Source: Tyzzerella sp. (GTDB taxonomy: Bacteria; Bacillota; Clostridia; Lachnospirales; Anaerotignaceae). Taken from it: DNA of 64,000 nucleotides. This document shows positions 45,271 through 54,480 of the stretch, in pieces (position 1 is the stretch's first letter; each line of letters begins with the position of its first letter). The notes under the pieces were generated by a model. That model made no database searches. It saw nothing but the letters and a program-made list of their open reading frames with translations, and was not told the DNA's origin. Made by a program: the position numbers and the translations under genes. The stretch covers positions 73,313 to 137,312 of the forward strand of contig DXZA01000002.1 in the NCBI GenBank assembly GCA_019415525.1, read 5' to 3'.

Positions 45271-45303
45271 AAATTCCAACAGACTTGTTCTGTTGGAATT
45301 TTT
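45271..45303 (+). terminator. Terminator after the pyrophosphatase gene
   Basis: ATTCCAACAGA/TCTGTTGGAAT hairpin followed by T residues; only 26 bases before the next start. Confidence 0.87.
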
Positions 45304-45328
45304 ATGCGTTTATATTGGAGGAATAATT

Positions 45329-46432
45329 TTGAATAGTATAGTTGAATTTTTTAAAAAGGAAACAGTTCTTTGTTGTTCTGGAATATTAGCTATAATTTCT
45401 ATGTTTTTTATTATGCCGGACAGTAAGTATATAGAATATATTGATTTAAAAGTTATTACGCTTCTTTTTTGTCTTATGGGGGTTGTTGCAGGTATTAGAA
45501 AAGCAGGTTTTTTTGATAAAATGTCCTCTTTTATGATATCAAAGGCTAAAGATATAAAACATATATCTATTATACTTGTTATGCTGTGCTTTTTTTCTGC
45601 TATGTTTATAACAAATGATGTTGCACTTATAACTTTTGTGCCATTAACAATAGCTGTAATGGGTAAAAAATATAAAGATAGAGTTGTTTTTATAATAGTA
45701 ATGCAGACAATAGCAGCAAATCTTGGAAGTATGGCAACACCTGTTGGAAATCCACAAAATTTATATTTATATTCATATTATAATATGGATATATCAGAAT
45801 TTTTCTCTATTGTGATACCAATAAGTATTTTAAGCTTTGTTATTATATTTATAGTAATGATTTTTAAAAAGGGAGAAAAAATAGATTATAATAATATAAA
45901 TGATATATCTGTAAATAATAAAGATTTATTGATATATGTAGTGTTTTTTATAATATGTCTTTTAACAGTTTTTAATATTATTAATTATAAAATAATGTTT
46001 GGGATAGTTCTTTTAGGTTTTATTATTTATGATAGAAGTATTATAAAAGAAATTGATTTTAATTTGCTTATAACTTTTATATTTTTCTTTATATTTGTAG
46101 GAAATATGGGAAGAATAGAAATAGTAAAAAATACAGTTAATAGCTTAATAACAGGCAAAGAATTAATTTCATCAATATTACTTTCTCAGGTTATAAGTAA
46201 TGTTCCAGCATCTCTTATGCTTTCTGGTTTTACAAATAATTCGAAAGCACTTTTACAAGGTGTTAATATTGGGGGTCTTGGAACACTTGTTGCATCATTG
46301 GCTAGCCTTATATCTTTTAAAATTTATACCCAAAGTGAAGATAGTAATAAAGTATTATATATTAAAAAATTTACATTATATAATATTGTATTTTTAGTTA
46401 TAATTGGTATTTTTACATATATATTTTTTTGA
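45329..46432 (+). CDS. SLC13/ArsB-type anion permease
   Basis: Membrane protein of 367 residues with about ten helices of the ion-transporter superfamily. Characteristic stretches: FITNDVALITFVPLTIAVMG near 92 and NLGSMATPVGNPQN near 130, the latter the helical hairpin that binds cation and anion in CitT/NhaD/ArsB relatives. Substrate could be a dicarboxylate, citrate or another anion; arsenic genes are absent. The start is TTG at 45329 with GGAGG 7 bases upstream; no promoter is visible between the terminator and this gene. Confidence 0.78.
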   Translation: MNSIVEFFKKETVLCCSGILAIISMFFIMPDSKYIEYIDLKVITLLFCLMGVVAGIRKAGFFDKMSSFMISKAKDIKHISIILVMLCFFSAMFITNDVALITFVPLTIAVMGKKYKDRVVFIIVMQTIAANLGSMATPVGNPQNLYLYSYYNMDISEFFSIVIPISILSFVIIFIVMIFKKGEKIDYNNINDISVNNKDLLIYVVFFIICLLTVFNIINYKIMFGIVLLGFIIYDRSIIKEIDFNLLITFIFFFIFVGNMGRIEIVKNTVNSLITGKELISSILLSQVISNVPASLMLSGFTNNSKALLQGVNIGGLGTLVASLASLISFKIYTQSEDSNKVLYIKKFTLYNIVFLVIIGIFTYIFF

Positions 46433-46476
46433 AATACTACTACTATTTTTACAAATGTATTTATAAAAACATAAGT

Positions 46477-46515
46477 TTTACTTATATAAAGTGTAAGTAA
46501 ATTGTAGTTTACTTA
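46477..46515. repeat. Three copies of an 8-bp motif in alternating orientation, overlapping a promoter
   Basis: TTTACTTA at 46477-46484, its complement TAAGTAAA at 46494-46501, and TTTACTTA again at 46508-46515. The first two form an 8-8 inverted repeat with a 9-nt gap; the third covers the -35 hexamer of the next promoter. This is operator-like; no regulator can be named. Confidence 0.45.
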
Positions 46516-46536
46516 TAAATTTTAATACATTATAAT
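46508..46536 (+). promoter_or_regulatory. Promoter of the CofE-family gene
   Basis: TTTACT (46508-46513) and TATAAT (46531-46536), spacer 17 bp. A small hairpin (ACCGA/TCGGT, about 46545-46565) lies in the leader. Confidence 0.55.
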
Positions 46537-46601
46537 ATTTATATACCGAATTCGGGCAAATATCGGTTATAAATAATTTATTTTAAAAGGAGAAAACGGT
46601 T

Positions 46602-47795
46602 ATGGGAAGAATGGTAGGAACAGTTTCCAGAGGATTAAGAGCACCAATTATTCATGAAGGTGATGATATTGCATCTATCGTAGTTGACACAGTTCTTGAA
46701 GCTTCAAAATCAGAAAATATTGAACTTAATGACAGAGATGTTGTTGCAATTACAGAATCAATTGTAGCAAGAGCACAGGGGAATTATGCTTCAGTTGATG
46801 CTATTGCAAAAGATGTTAAAGCTAAATACGGTGATAATACAATCGGTGTTATCTTCCCAATTTTAAGTAGAAACAGATTTGCAATTTGTCTTAGAGGTAT
46901 TGCAAAAGGAGCTAAAAAAATAGTTCTTATGTTCAGCTATCCTTCTGACGAAGTTGGAAATCATTTTATTGATTATGATTTACTTGATGAAAAAGGCGTA
47001 AATCCTTGGACAGATATATTAACAGAAGCTGATTTCAGAGAAAAATTTGGAAATCCAGTACATGTATTTACAGGTGTTGATTATATCGAATATTATTCAT
47101 CACTTATAAAAGAATGTGGAGCAGAGGTTGAAGTTGTATTTGCAAATAATCCAACAGCAATACTTGATTATACAGATTGTGTTCTTAACTGTGATATACA
47201 TACAAGAGTTAGAACAAAAAGACTTCTTAAAAAAGCAGGAGCAAAAATCGTTTATGGTATGGACGAAATAATGACAGCTTCAGTTGACGGAAGTGGTTAT
47301 AATGACCAGTATGGACTTTTAGGTTCAAATAAATCAACAGAAGATGCTGTTAAATTATTCCCAAGAGATTGTAAAGTTCTTGTTGAAAAAATACAGAAAG
47401 AACTTCTTGAAAAAACAGGAAAACATATGGAAGTTATGGTATATGGCGATGGTGCTTTCAAAGACCCAGTAGGAAAAATTTGGGAGCTTGCTGACCCTGT
47501 TGTTTCACCTGGATATACAGATGGTCTTGAAGGTACTCCAAACGAACTTAAACTTAAATACCTTGCTGACAATGATTTTGCTAACCTTAAAGGTGAAGAA
47601 CTTAAAAAAGCTATTTCAGAAGCTATTATCAAAAAAGATTCAGACCTTAAAGGAAATATGGCTTCACAGGGTACAACACCAAGAAGACTTACAGACCTTA
47701 TAGGTTCACTTTGTGACCTTACAAGTGGTAGTGGTGACAAAGGAACTCCTATTATACTTGTACAGGGTTACTTCGATAACTATGTAAATGAATAA
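46602..47795 (+). CDS. Coenzyme F420-0:gamma-glutamyl ligase (CofE) family protein
   Basis: 397-residue protein of the CofE-like family: a start with VSRGLRAPIIHEGDDI, DRDVVAITESIVARAQG near 44, FPILSRNRFA near 86, and CDIHTRVRTKR near 198, YGDGAFKDP near 287. True CofE adds glutamates to F420-0 and is about 250 residues long. This longer type is frequent in anaerobic Clostridia that lack other F420 genes, and none are in this window, so the substrate is probably not F420. Codon use is slightly richer in G+C than nearby transporters, fitting strong expression. GGAGA precedes the ATG. Confidence 0.8.
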   Translation: MGRMVGTVSRGLRAPIIHEGDDIASIVVDTVLEASKSENIELNDRDVVAITESIVARAQGNYASVDAIAKDVKAKYGDNTIGVIFPILSRNRFAICLRGIAKGAKKIVLMFSYPSDEVGNHFIDYDLLDEKGVNPWTDILTEADFREKFGNPVHVFTGVDYIEYYSSLIKECGAEVEVVFANNPTAILDYTDCVLNCDIHTRVRTKRLLKKAGAKIVYGMDEIMTASVDGSGYNDQYGLLGSNKSTEDAVKLFPRDCKVLVEKIQKELLEKTGKHMEVMVYGDGAFKDPVGKIWELADPVVSPGYTDGLEGTPNELKLKYLADNDFANLKGEELKKAISEAIIKKDSDLKGNMASQGTTPRRLTDLIGSLCDLTSGSGDKGTPIILVQGYFDNYVNE

Positions 47796-47816
47796 TAAAT
47801 AAATATATATAAATTT

Positions 47817-47851
47817 AAGCCTTTAGATACTTAGTATCTGAAGGCTTTTTG
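47817..47851 (+). terminator. Terminator after the CofE-family gene
   Basis: AAGCCTTTAGATAC/GTATCTGAAGGCTT hairpin, three-base loop, T run. Confidence 0.9.
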
Positions 47852-47909
47852 TATTTTTTAAAATCAAAAGGGCATTATAAGACTATATAATTTTTTTGAG
47901 AGGTGTAAT

Positions 47910-49148
47910 ATGAAAAATACTGCCCAGATTTTTAAAAGTAATAAATTTAAAACAGCAATAATAAGCCTTGCTATACGAACACAACCTGATTTTTATGATG
48001 CTTCTAAAAATGCACTACTTGCTAAAATTTTTTCAGTTTCATCAAATGATTATAAAACAAAACAAGATATTACAGAAAAGCTTGAAGATATGAATGGTGC
48101 TGTTTTTGATGTTTCAGTTATAAAAAAAGGTGATGAACATATTATATTATTTTTTATGGAGGTTTTATGTCTTAAAGAAAGTAGTTTAAAAGAACCTTTG
48201 GAATTTATAAAAAGTATACTTTATAATCCTTTTGTATATAAAAATGCTTTTGATAAAAATACATTTGATAGAGAAAAACGAAGACTTTTAAATGAAATAA
48301 AAACAAAAAGAGATAAGTTAAGTGAATATGTTGTAGATAGATGTATAGAAGAAATGTATGGTAAAAAGGGGTTTGGTATAAACTCAAAAGGTGATTATAA
48401 TATAGTTTCAAATATAAATTCAGAGGAGCTTTTTGAATATTACAATTATATAATGAAAAATGGAATTTTTGAATTTATAATATCAGGAAATATTAATGAG
48501 GAAGATGTTAAGGATTATATTCGATACAACTTTACAGATGTGCTTTATAGAGATTATAAAAATAAATATAAAGAAGAAGAAATTTATAATGATGAAAAAG
48601 AAGTTTTTGAAAATGCAGATATAAAACAAGGTAAACTTTGTATAGGATTAAAAACCGGTATATGCCTTGGTGACGAGGAATATATACCACTTATTATATT
48701 TAATGAAATACTTGGAGGAAGTCCTAATTCATTGTTATTTTTAAATGCAAGAGAAAAAGAAGGTCTTTGTTATTATATAAATTCATACGTTTATAAATTT
48801 AAAGGCGTAATTATTGTTCAAGCAGGAATAGATAAAAATGAATATTCTAAAACATTAAATATAATAAAAGAAACCATAAAAAATATTAAAAATGAAATAT
48901 CGGATTGTGATTTTGAAAATGCAAAAAGTAATATTATAAAAATGTATAAAGATATTGAAGACAGTATGTCTTCTATATGTGACAATATTCTTAATAATAT
49001 ATTGATAGAAAAAAATATTGAAATTGAAGACTATATTAATAGTGTTAAAAAATGTAGAAAAGATGAAGTTTTACGTATTGCAGAAAAAATAAAATTTGAT
49101 ACAGTATATTTTATTTCAGCAGATGATGAGGAGGAGGTAGTAAAATGA
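47910..49148 (+). CDS. M16-family protein without catalytic motif (YfmF-like)
   Basis: 412 residues with the two-lobe M16 (insulinase-like) outline, but the HxxEH zinc site is absent, so it should be the structural partner of the active peptidase encoded next. Landmarks are KLEDMNGAVFDVSV near residue 56 and FNEILGGSPNSLLFLNAREKEGLCY near 264. Bacillus YfmF is the matching protein, linked to the 5-aminopentanol modification of elongation factor P; that role is inferred by homology. AGAGGTG precedes the ATG. Its end overlaps the next gene by 4 bases. Confidence 0.82.
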   Translation: MKNTAQIFKSNKFKTAIISLAIRTQPDFYDASKNALLAKIFSVSSNDYKTKQDITEKLEDMNGAVFDVSVIKKGDEHIILFFMEVLCLKESSLKEPLEFIKSILYNPFVYKNAFDKNTFDREKRRLLNEIKTKRDKLSEYVVDRCIEEMYGKKGFGINSKGDYNIVSNINSEELFEYYNYIMKNGIFEFIISGNINEEDVKDYIRYNFTDVLYRDYKNKYKEEEIYNDEKEVFENADIKQGKLCIGLKTGICLGDEEYIPLIIFNEILGGSPNSLLFLNAREKEGLCYYINSYVYKFKGVIIVQAGIDKNEYSKTLNIIKETIKNIKNEISDCDFENAKSNIIKMYKDIEDSMSSICDNILNNILIEKNIEIEDYINSVKKCRKDEVLRIAEKIKFDTVYFISADDEEEVVK

Positions 49149-50419
49149 TGCCTGTTTCTAAAAAAAATGAGGTACTTAAAGAAAGTATAAGTATATATAC
49201 TCTTGAAAATGGTATGAAATGTTATTTAATACCTAAAAAAGATTATGTATCAAATGAATGTGCCATTGTTGTTTTTTTTGGTGCTAATGATATATCTTTT
49301 AAAGTCGATGATAAAATATATAATTCCAATTTAGGTACAGCACATTTTATAGAACATAAACTTTTTGCAAAACCTGAAGGTGATATATTTTCTCTTTTTG
49401 CAAAACAGAAAGCGGAAGCAAATGCTTTTACGGATTTCGGTAAAACCGTATATTATTTTAGCTGTAATGAAAATTTGAAAGAAAATTTAAAAACTCTTAT
49501 TTATATGGTAAAAGAACCTTATTTTACAAGTGAAAATGTAAATTCGGAAAAAGATATAATAAAACAAGAAATAACTATGTATGAAGATAATCCAGATTGG
49601 TGTTGTTATTATAATATGCTTAATATAATGTATAATAACCACCCTATAAAAAATAAAATAGCAGGAACTTGTGAAAGTGTAGAAAAAATAGATGAAAAAA
49701 TGCTTGATAAATGTTATAATTCTTTCTATGTTCCTAGTAATATGGCTTTAGTATGTGCTGGGAACTTTAATGAAAATGATATATTTGAGTTTATAAAAAA
49801 TGAATTTTCAGATTTTAATAGCAAAATCAAATGTCCAGTAATATATAAAAATGAGGAATTTAATATAGTTGAAAAATATATTGAAACTAAAATGGATATA
49901 AGAGAAAGTTTTTTTAATATAGGTTATAAACTTCCAGAATATTTTTTTGAAAGTGATGTAAAAAAATCTTTTGCTATTAAAATTTTAAGTGATATACTTT
50001 TTGGTGAAAGTTCTAATTTTTATAAAAAAATGTATGAAAAAGGTATATTGAAAGAACCATTGGGAATGGATTTTATTTCTGGAAAAGGATTTGCATTTTT
50101 AGTTATTACAGGTCAATGTCTTTTTGCTGAGGATATTGCAGAGTATATAATATATGAATTTGAAAAGGCAAAAAAAGAAGGAATTATGTCAGCTGTATTT
50201 GATAGAATAAAGAAAAAACATTCTTCAAGATTTATACGAGGTCTTAATTCAATTGATGCTGAGGTAATGGCACAAATAGAGTTTGCAACTAAAAATACGG
50301 ATATTATAGATGCTTATGATAGTCTTATGGAAATAGATATTGACTATATAGAAAGTATAATAACTAAAGGATTTTTTGCTAAAGATATGGTTCTTTCAGT
50401 TGTAAAACCGAAAGAATAG
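49145..50419 (+). CDS. M16-family metallopeptidase (YfmH-like)
   Basis: 424-residue catalytic M16 subunit. The inverted zinc motif HFIEH (67-71) and the third ligand Glu142 in KQEITMYEDNP are intact. GLNSIDAEVMAQ near 375 belongs to the second lobe. It should form a heterodimer with the preceding protein. In Bacillus the yfmF-yfmH pair is needed for elongation factor P maturation, although the substrate is uncertain. GGAGGAGG overlaps the end of the first gene; ATG is doubled (49145 and 49148). lgt follows after 13 bases. Confidence 0.87.
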   Translation: MMPVSKKNEVLKESISIYTLENGMKCYLIPKKDYVSNECAIVVFFGANDISFKVDDKIYNSNLGTAHFIEHKLFAKPEGDIFSLFAKQKAEANAFTDFGKTVYYFSCNENLKENLKTLIYMVKEPYFTSENVNSEKDIIKQEITMYEDNPDWCCYYNMLNIMYNNHPIKNKIAGTCESVEKIDEKMLDKCYNSFYVPSNMALVCAGNFNENDIFEFIKNEFSDFNSKIKCPVIYKNEEFNIVEKYIETKMDIRESFFNIGYKLPEYFFESDVKKSFAIKILSDILFGESSNFYKKMYEKGILKEPLGMDFISGKGFAFLVITGQCLFAEDIAEYIIYEFEKAKKEGIMSAVFDRIKKKHSSRFIRGLNSIDAEVMAQIEFATKNTDIIDAYDSLMEIDIDYIESIITKGFFAKDMVLSVVKPKE

Positions 50420-50432
50420 GAGGAATTAAAAA

Positions 50433-51293
50433 ATGGGGGAAATGCCTGAAATATGGTTTCCAAACTTGGGAATAGAAATTAAAAAGTTAAGTAATGTTGC
50501 ATTTAGTATTTTTGGTATAGATGTTTATTGGTATGGTGTTATAATAGGCTCTGGAATAATTTTAGCTTTATTATTAGCTCTTTATGAAGCAAAAAGAACT
50601 AACCAAAATACTGAAAACTATATTGATTTTACAATGATAGCTATAATAGTATGTGTTATATGTGCAAGACTATATTATGTAATATTCTCATGGGATTATT
50701 ACAGTCAACATATTTCAGAAATATTTGCTATACGAAATGGTGGTCTTGCTATTTATGGTGGTATAATAGGTGGAGTTGTAACAGCTTTTTTATTTACAAA
50801 AAAGAAAAAGTTAAATTTTTGGCTTTTTGCAGATACAGCAGCACCTAGTTTATTACTTGGACAGATTATAGGTAGATGGGGAAACTTTTTTAATAGAGAG
50901 GCTTTTGGAGGTTATACAGATGGTCTTTTTGCAATGAGATATATGAAAGACCAAGTTAGCAATATACCACAAAGTGTTATTGATAATATTATAAATGTAA
51001 ATGGTGTTGATTATATACAAGTTCAACCTACATTTTTATATGAATCTTTATGGAATTTAGGTGTTTTTATAATACTTATGATTTTAAAAAGAAATAAAAA
51101 ATTTGATGGTCAAATTTTTGGTTTATATATACTCGGATATGCCATAGGTAGAGTATGGATAGAAGGTTTAAGAACTGACCAGCTTATACTTGGGCATACA
51201 GGAATAGCTGTTTCCCAGCTTTTATCTGCTATATTAATATTGGTTGGAATAGCTATATTATATATACAAAATAAAAAATTAAATAATATTTAA
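50433..51293 (+). CDS. lgt: Prolipoprotein diacylglyceryl transferase
   Basis: Seven-helix membrane enzyme, 286 residues, transferring diacylglycerol from phosphatidylglycerol to the lipobox cysteine of prolipoproteins. The Lgt signature GRWGNFFNREAFGG is near residue 148; the YWYG block near 33 and IRNGGLAIYGG near 101 are also present. Works with LspA (1559). AGGAGGA precedes the ATG. Last gene of the yfmF-yfmH-lgt transcript. Confidence 0.95.
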   Translation: MGEMPEIWFPNLGIEIKKLSNVAFSIFGIDVYWYGVIIGSGIILALLLALYEAKRTNQNTENYIDFTMIAIIVCVICARLYYVIFSWDYYSQHISEIFAIRNGGLAIYGGIIGGVVTAFLFTKKKKLNFWLFADTAAPSLLLGQIIGRWGNFFNREAFGGYTDGLFAMRYMKDQVSNIPQSVIDNIINVNGVDYIQVQPTFLYESLWNLGVFIILMILKRNKKFDGQIFGLYILGYAIGRVWIEGLRTDQLILGHTGIAVSQLLSAILILVGIAILYIQNKKLNNI

Positions 51294-51302
51294 ACAAAAA
51301 TT

Positions 51303-51326
51303 AAAGACGGTTTTCCGTATTTTTTT
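51303..51326 (+). terminator. Probable terminator after lgt
   Basis: AAAGACGG/CCGTATTT hairpin with one G-A mismatch and a TTTT loop, followed by T residues. Weaker than most terminators here. Confidence 0.55.
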
Positions 51327-51337
51327 ACATATTTCTA

Positions 51338-51365
51338 TTGCTTTAATATATCTTTGTGTTATAAT
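51338..51365 (+). promoter_or_regulatory. Promoter of the ktrB-ktrA operon
   Basis: TTGCTT (51338-51343), 16-bp spacer, TATAAT (51360-51365) with TG at 51357-51358 (extended -10). Confidence 0.65.
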
Positions 51366-51407
51366 TTTTTCAAATATATAAATTTTAAAAAGATGGAGAT
51401 AGGTGGT

Positions 51408-52811
51408 ATGGAGAATATTGATAAAAGAAAAAATACTTTTAAACTTAATCCTACTAGAACAATAATATTAGGATTTTTTGTTGTTATATGTATAGGTACA
51501 TTTCTTTTAAATCTTCCAATAGCTAGTAATAATGGAGAAAGTATAGGTATAGTTAATGCATTATTTACAGCTACATCAGCAGTTTGTGTAACAGGTCTTG
51601 TAGTTGTTGATACATTAAGCCATTGGACTATATTTGGGAAGATTGTAATAATCTGTCTTATACAAATTGGTGGATTAGGTTTTATGACCGTTATTACTTT
51701 ATTTTTCATTATGAGGAAGAGAAAAATAACTTTAAAAGAAAGAATGGTCATACAGGAATCCCTCAATCAAGATACTATGGCTGGGATGGTAAAACTCGTA
51801 AAAAACATACTTAGATGTACATTAATTGTTGAAAGTGTTGGTGCTGTTTTATTATCTATTCATTTTATAGGTGATTTTGGTTTTATAAGAGGTATAGCTA
51901 TGGGATGTTTTCATTCTATATCTGCTTTTTGTAATGCAGGCTTTGACGTTATTGGACCAACAAGCCTTGCACCATATGTTTCAGATGTTTATATTAATGT
52001 TATAATAATGAGTCTTATAGTAATAGGTGGCTTAGGTTTTACTGTTTGGCTTGATATTGTAAAAGTTATTAAGCTGAAAAGAAAAAATAAATTGAAATTT
52101 AAATCAGCAATATCAAAATTATCACTTCATAGTAAGGTGGTACTTATATTTACACCTATTCTTATATTAGGTGGAGCAATTTTTGTTTTTATATTTGAAT
52201 ATGGAAATCCTGAAACTTTAGGAAATCTTGGTATGACAGGTAAAATAACAGCATCATTTATGCAATCTGTTACATTAAGAACGGCTGGTTTTTATTCTAT
52301 ATCTCAGTCTGGTATGAATTATGCAACAAAATTTTTAAGTATACTTCTTATGTTTATAGGGGGTTCTCCAGCAGGTACAGCAGGTGGTATTAAAACTACA
52401 ACAATGGCTATACTTATTATAACTGTTATATCTGTGGCAAGAGGAAGTATAACAACTAATATTTGGGGCAGAAAAATTCCTTTTGGTTTAATACAAAAAG
52501 CACTTTCAGTATTTCTTATAAGTTTAACAGCTGTTATAGGTGTTACAATGTTACTTACAATAACAGAAAAGGGTATGGCTATTGAATATGAATTTATAGA
52601 CTTACTTTTTGAAACAGCTTCTGCTCTTGGTACTGTTGGTATAACAACAGGGATTACTCCATATTTATCAATAGCAGGAAAACTTATAATATCTATTGCA
52701 ATGTTTATGGGAAGAATAGGGCCTATATCCATAATTATAGGTCTTGCAAGAAAACAAAATAGTTATGTTGAACATGTTCAATATCCAGAAGAAAGTGTTA
52801 TGGTAGGTTAA
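51408..52811 (+). CDS. ktrB: Trk/Ktr potassium transporter membrane subunit
   Basis: 467 residues with the four-fold M1-P-M2 organisation of the Trk/Ktr/HKT superfamily. Filter loops are visible, for example TATSAVCVTGL near 55, FHSISAFCNAGFD near 174, SVTLRTAGFYS near 287 and ASALGTVGITTG near 403. The ATG at 51408 is chosen with GGAG about 9 bases upstream; the frame is open to 51354. Together with KtrA it imports K+ in response to osmotic and nucleotide signals. Confidence 0.92.
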   Translation: MENIDKRKNTFKLNPTRTIILGFFVVICIGTFLLNLPIASNNGESIGIVNALFTATSAVCVTGLVVVDTLSHWTIFGKIVIICLIQIGGLGFMTVITLFFIMRKRKITLKERMVIQESLNQDTMAGMVKLVKNILRCTLIVESVGAVLLSIHFIGDFGFIRGIAMGCFHSISAFCNAGFDVIGPTSLAPYVSDVYINVIIMSLIVIGGLGFTVWLDIVKVIKLKRKNKLKFKSAISKLSLHSKVVLIFTPILILGGAIFVFIFEYGNPETLGNLGMTGKITASFMQSVTLRTAGFYSISQSGMNYATKFLSILLMFIGGSPAGTAGGIKTTTMAILIITVISVARGSITTNIWGRKIPFGLIQKALSVFLISLTAVIGVTMLLTITEKGMAIEYEFIDLLFETASALGTVGITTGITPYLSIAGKLIISIAMFMGRIGPISIIIGLARKQNSYVEHVQYPEESVMVG

Positions 52812-52828
52812 TTTTTTGGAGGATACTT

Positions 52829-53491
52829 ATGAAATTAAATAATCAATTTATAGTTTTGGGACTTGGTAGATTTGGTATGAGTGTTGCAAAAACACTTGCA
52901 GAAAATGGTTGTGAAGTACTTGCTGTTGATAACAATCCGGAAACAGTACAAAATGCACTTGAGTTTGTAACTCATGCTGTAAAAGCAGATGTTACTGATG
53001 AGATAGCTTTAAAATCTCTTGGTATAGGAAATTTTGATGTTGCTGTAATAGCTATTGGAAGTAGTCTTGAAGCTAGTATCATGTCTACTTTAATAGCTAA
53101 AGAAGCTGGTGTTAAATATGTCGTTACAAAAGCTACTGATGCACGTTCTAAAAAAGTACTTAAAAAAATAGGTGCTGATAGAGTTATATTTCCAGAAAGA
53201 GAAATGGGTGTAAGAGTAGCAAACAGTCTTCTTTATGGAAACTTCTTTGAATTTATAGAGCTTTCTGATGAATTTGGTATAGCAGAAGTTCCGCCTATTA
53301 AAGAATGGATAGGTAAAACTATTGCAGGCTGTGAGGTTCGTGCAAAATATGGACTTAATATTGTTGCTATAAAACATAATGAGAAAGTAGATGTAACACC
53401 TTCAGCAACATATGTATTTAAAGAAGATGATATAGTAATTGTTCTTGGAGAAAATAGAGTAATACAAGATTTTATGGAAAGTATAAGGTGA
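52829..53491 (+). CDS. ktrA: Ktr potassium uptake regulatory subunit
   Basis: Cytoplasmic gating-ring protein of 220 residues: an RCK N-terminal Rossmann domain (VLGLGRFGMSVA near 9, acidic end AVDNNPE) that binds ATP/ADP or NAD, and an RCK C-terminal domain (about 135-220) that in Bacillus KtrA binds cyclic di-AMP. TTGGAGGA precedes the ATG, 17 bases after ktrB. Confidence 0.94.
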   Translation: MKLNNQFIVLGLGRFGMSVAKTLAENGCEVLAVDNNPETVQNALEFVTHAVKADVTDEIALKSLGIGNFDVAVIAIGSSLEASIMSTLIAKEAGVKYVVTKATDARSKKVLKKIGADRVIFPEREMGVRVANSLLYGNFFEFIELSDEFGIAEVPPIKEWIGKTIAGCEVRAKYGLNIVAIKHNEKVDVTPSATYVFKEDDIVIVLGENRVIQDFMESIR

Positions 53492-53495
53492 TTTT

Positions 53496-54278
53496 TTGAT
53501 AGAAAGCAGACAGAATAAAATAGTAAAAAAAATAGAATCTCTTAAAAATAAAAAAGATAGAGATAAAACAGGTCTTTTTATTGTAGAAGGAGAAAGATTT
53601 GTTGATGAAATACCAAGTAGTCATTTTATTGATATGTTTGCTGTTTCTGAAACTTATGAAAAAAGTCATGATATATCTGAGATTCAGAAAAAGGGAAATG
53701 TTTTTGTATTAAGTGATAGTATATTTAAGCTTTGTTGTGATACTGAAAATCCACAAGGTATACTTGCAGTTTGTAAAAAACAAAATAAAGACCCTAAAGA
53801 AATAATTCCTAATAATGAAAAAAATGGATTTTATATAATAGCTGAGGAATTAAATGACCCTGGAAATCTTGGTACAATAATAAGAACAGCTGATGCAGCA
53901 GGAGCTTGTGGTATTTTTCTTACAAAAGGTAGTGTTGACCTATATAATCCTAAGGTTCTTCGTTCAACTATGGGTGCAATATTTCATGTTGATATTTATC
54001 AAAATTGTGAATTGGAAAGTACAGTTGAACTTTTAAAGAATAATGATATATCTATATATGCAGCACATCTTAAAGGTGAAAAATATCCATATGATTTAGA
54101 TTTAAAAAAAGGTACTGCATTTATGATAGGCAATGAAGCAAGAGGACTTTCACAAAAAGCAGTAAGTTTGTGTGATGAACTTACAAAGCTTCCTATTTTA
54201 GGACAAGCTGAGTCTTTGAATGCTTCTATGGCGGCAGGAATACTTATGTATGAAGTTGTACGACAAAGAATAATATAA
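53496..54278 (+). CDS. TrmH/SpoU-family RNA 2'-O-methyltransferase
   Basis: 260 residues. An N-terminal substrate-binding domain of about 95 residues is followed by the SPOUT knot domain: NDPGNLGTIIRTADAAG near 120 (motif 1), IGNEARGLS near 209 (motif 2), and LNASMAAGILMYE near 242 (motif 3). It probably methylates 23S rRNA or a tRNA ribose, target not determinable. Start TTG at 53496 with AAGGTGA upstream; only 4 bases after the ktrA stop, so part of that operon. Confidence 0.88.
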   Translation: MIESRQNKIVKKIESLKNKKDRDKTGLFIVEGERFVDEIPSSHFIDMFAVSETYEKSHDISEIQKKGNVFVLSDSIFKLCCDTENPQGILAVCKKQNKDPKEIIPNNEKNGFYIIAEELNDPGNLGTIIRTADAAGACGIFLTKGSVDLYNPKVLRSTMGAIFHVDIYQNCELESTVELLKNNDISIYAAHLKGEKYPYDLDLKKGTAFMIGNEARGLSQKAVSLCDELTKLPILGQAESLNASMAAGILMYEVVRQRII

Positions 54279-54294
54279 TTTTTTATTATTTTTC

Positions 54295-54321
54295 TTGACT
54301 TAATTATAAATAGGCTATAAT
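54295..54321 (+). promoter_or_regulatory. Promoter of the purH riboswitch leader
   Basis: TTGACT (54295-54300) and TATAAT (54316-54321) with a short 15-bp spacer; TAATAT at 54318 gives 17 bp as an alternative. Confidence 0.6.
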
Positions 54322-54350
54322 ATATATTTGTAATAAATTTAATAAAACTT

Positions 54351-54465
54351 GACTGCATGACTGGCGGAAGTAGATTAACTACATGGGAGTGCAGTGTTTT
54401 AAAGCCGACCGCCTGGGCAATTTGTTTTTTTGACATAATTTTGCTCAGGTGGTCTTTGTTTTTTT
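54351..54465 (+). promoter_or_regulatory. ZTP (pfl) riboswitch with intrinsic terminator
   Basis: Aptamer landmarks are all present: outer stem ACTGCA/TGCAGT (54352-54357 with 54390-54395), inner GTAG/CTAC, CTGGCGG, and the signature GCCGACCGCCTGGGC (54404-54418). GGCGG (54363-54367) can pair with CCGCC (54409-54413), the ZTP pseudoknot. The signature also forms the 5' arm of a 14-bp terminator (54407-54420 with 54441-54454) followed by T residues. Binding of ZMP/ZTP, which build up when formyl-tetrahydrofolate is short, should prevent termination. Confidence 0.95.
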
Positions 54466-54480
54466 AAAGGAGGAAAAAAA

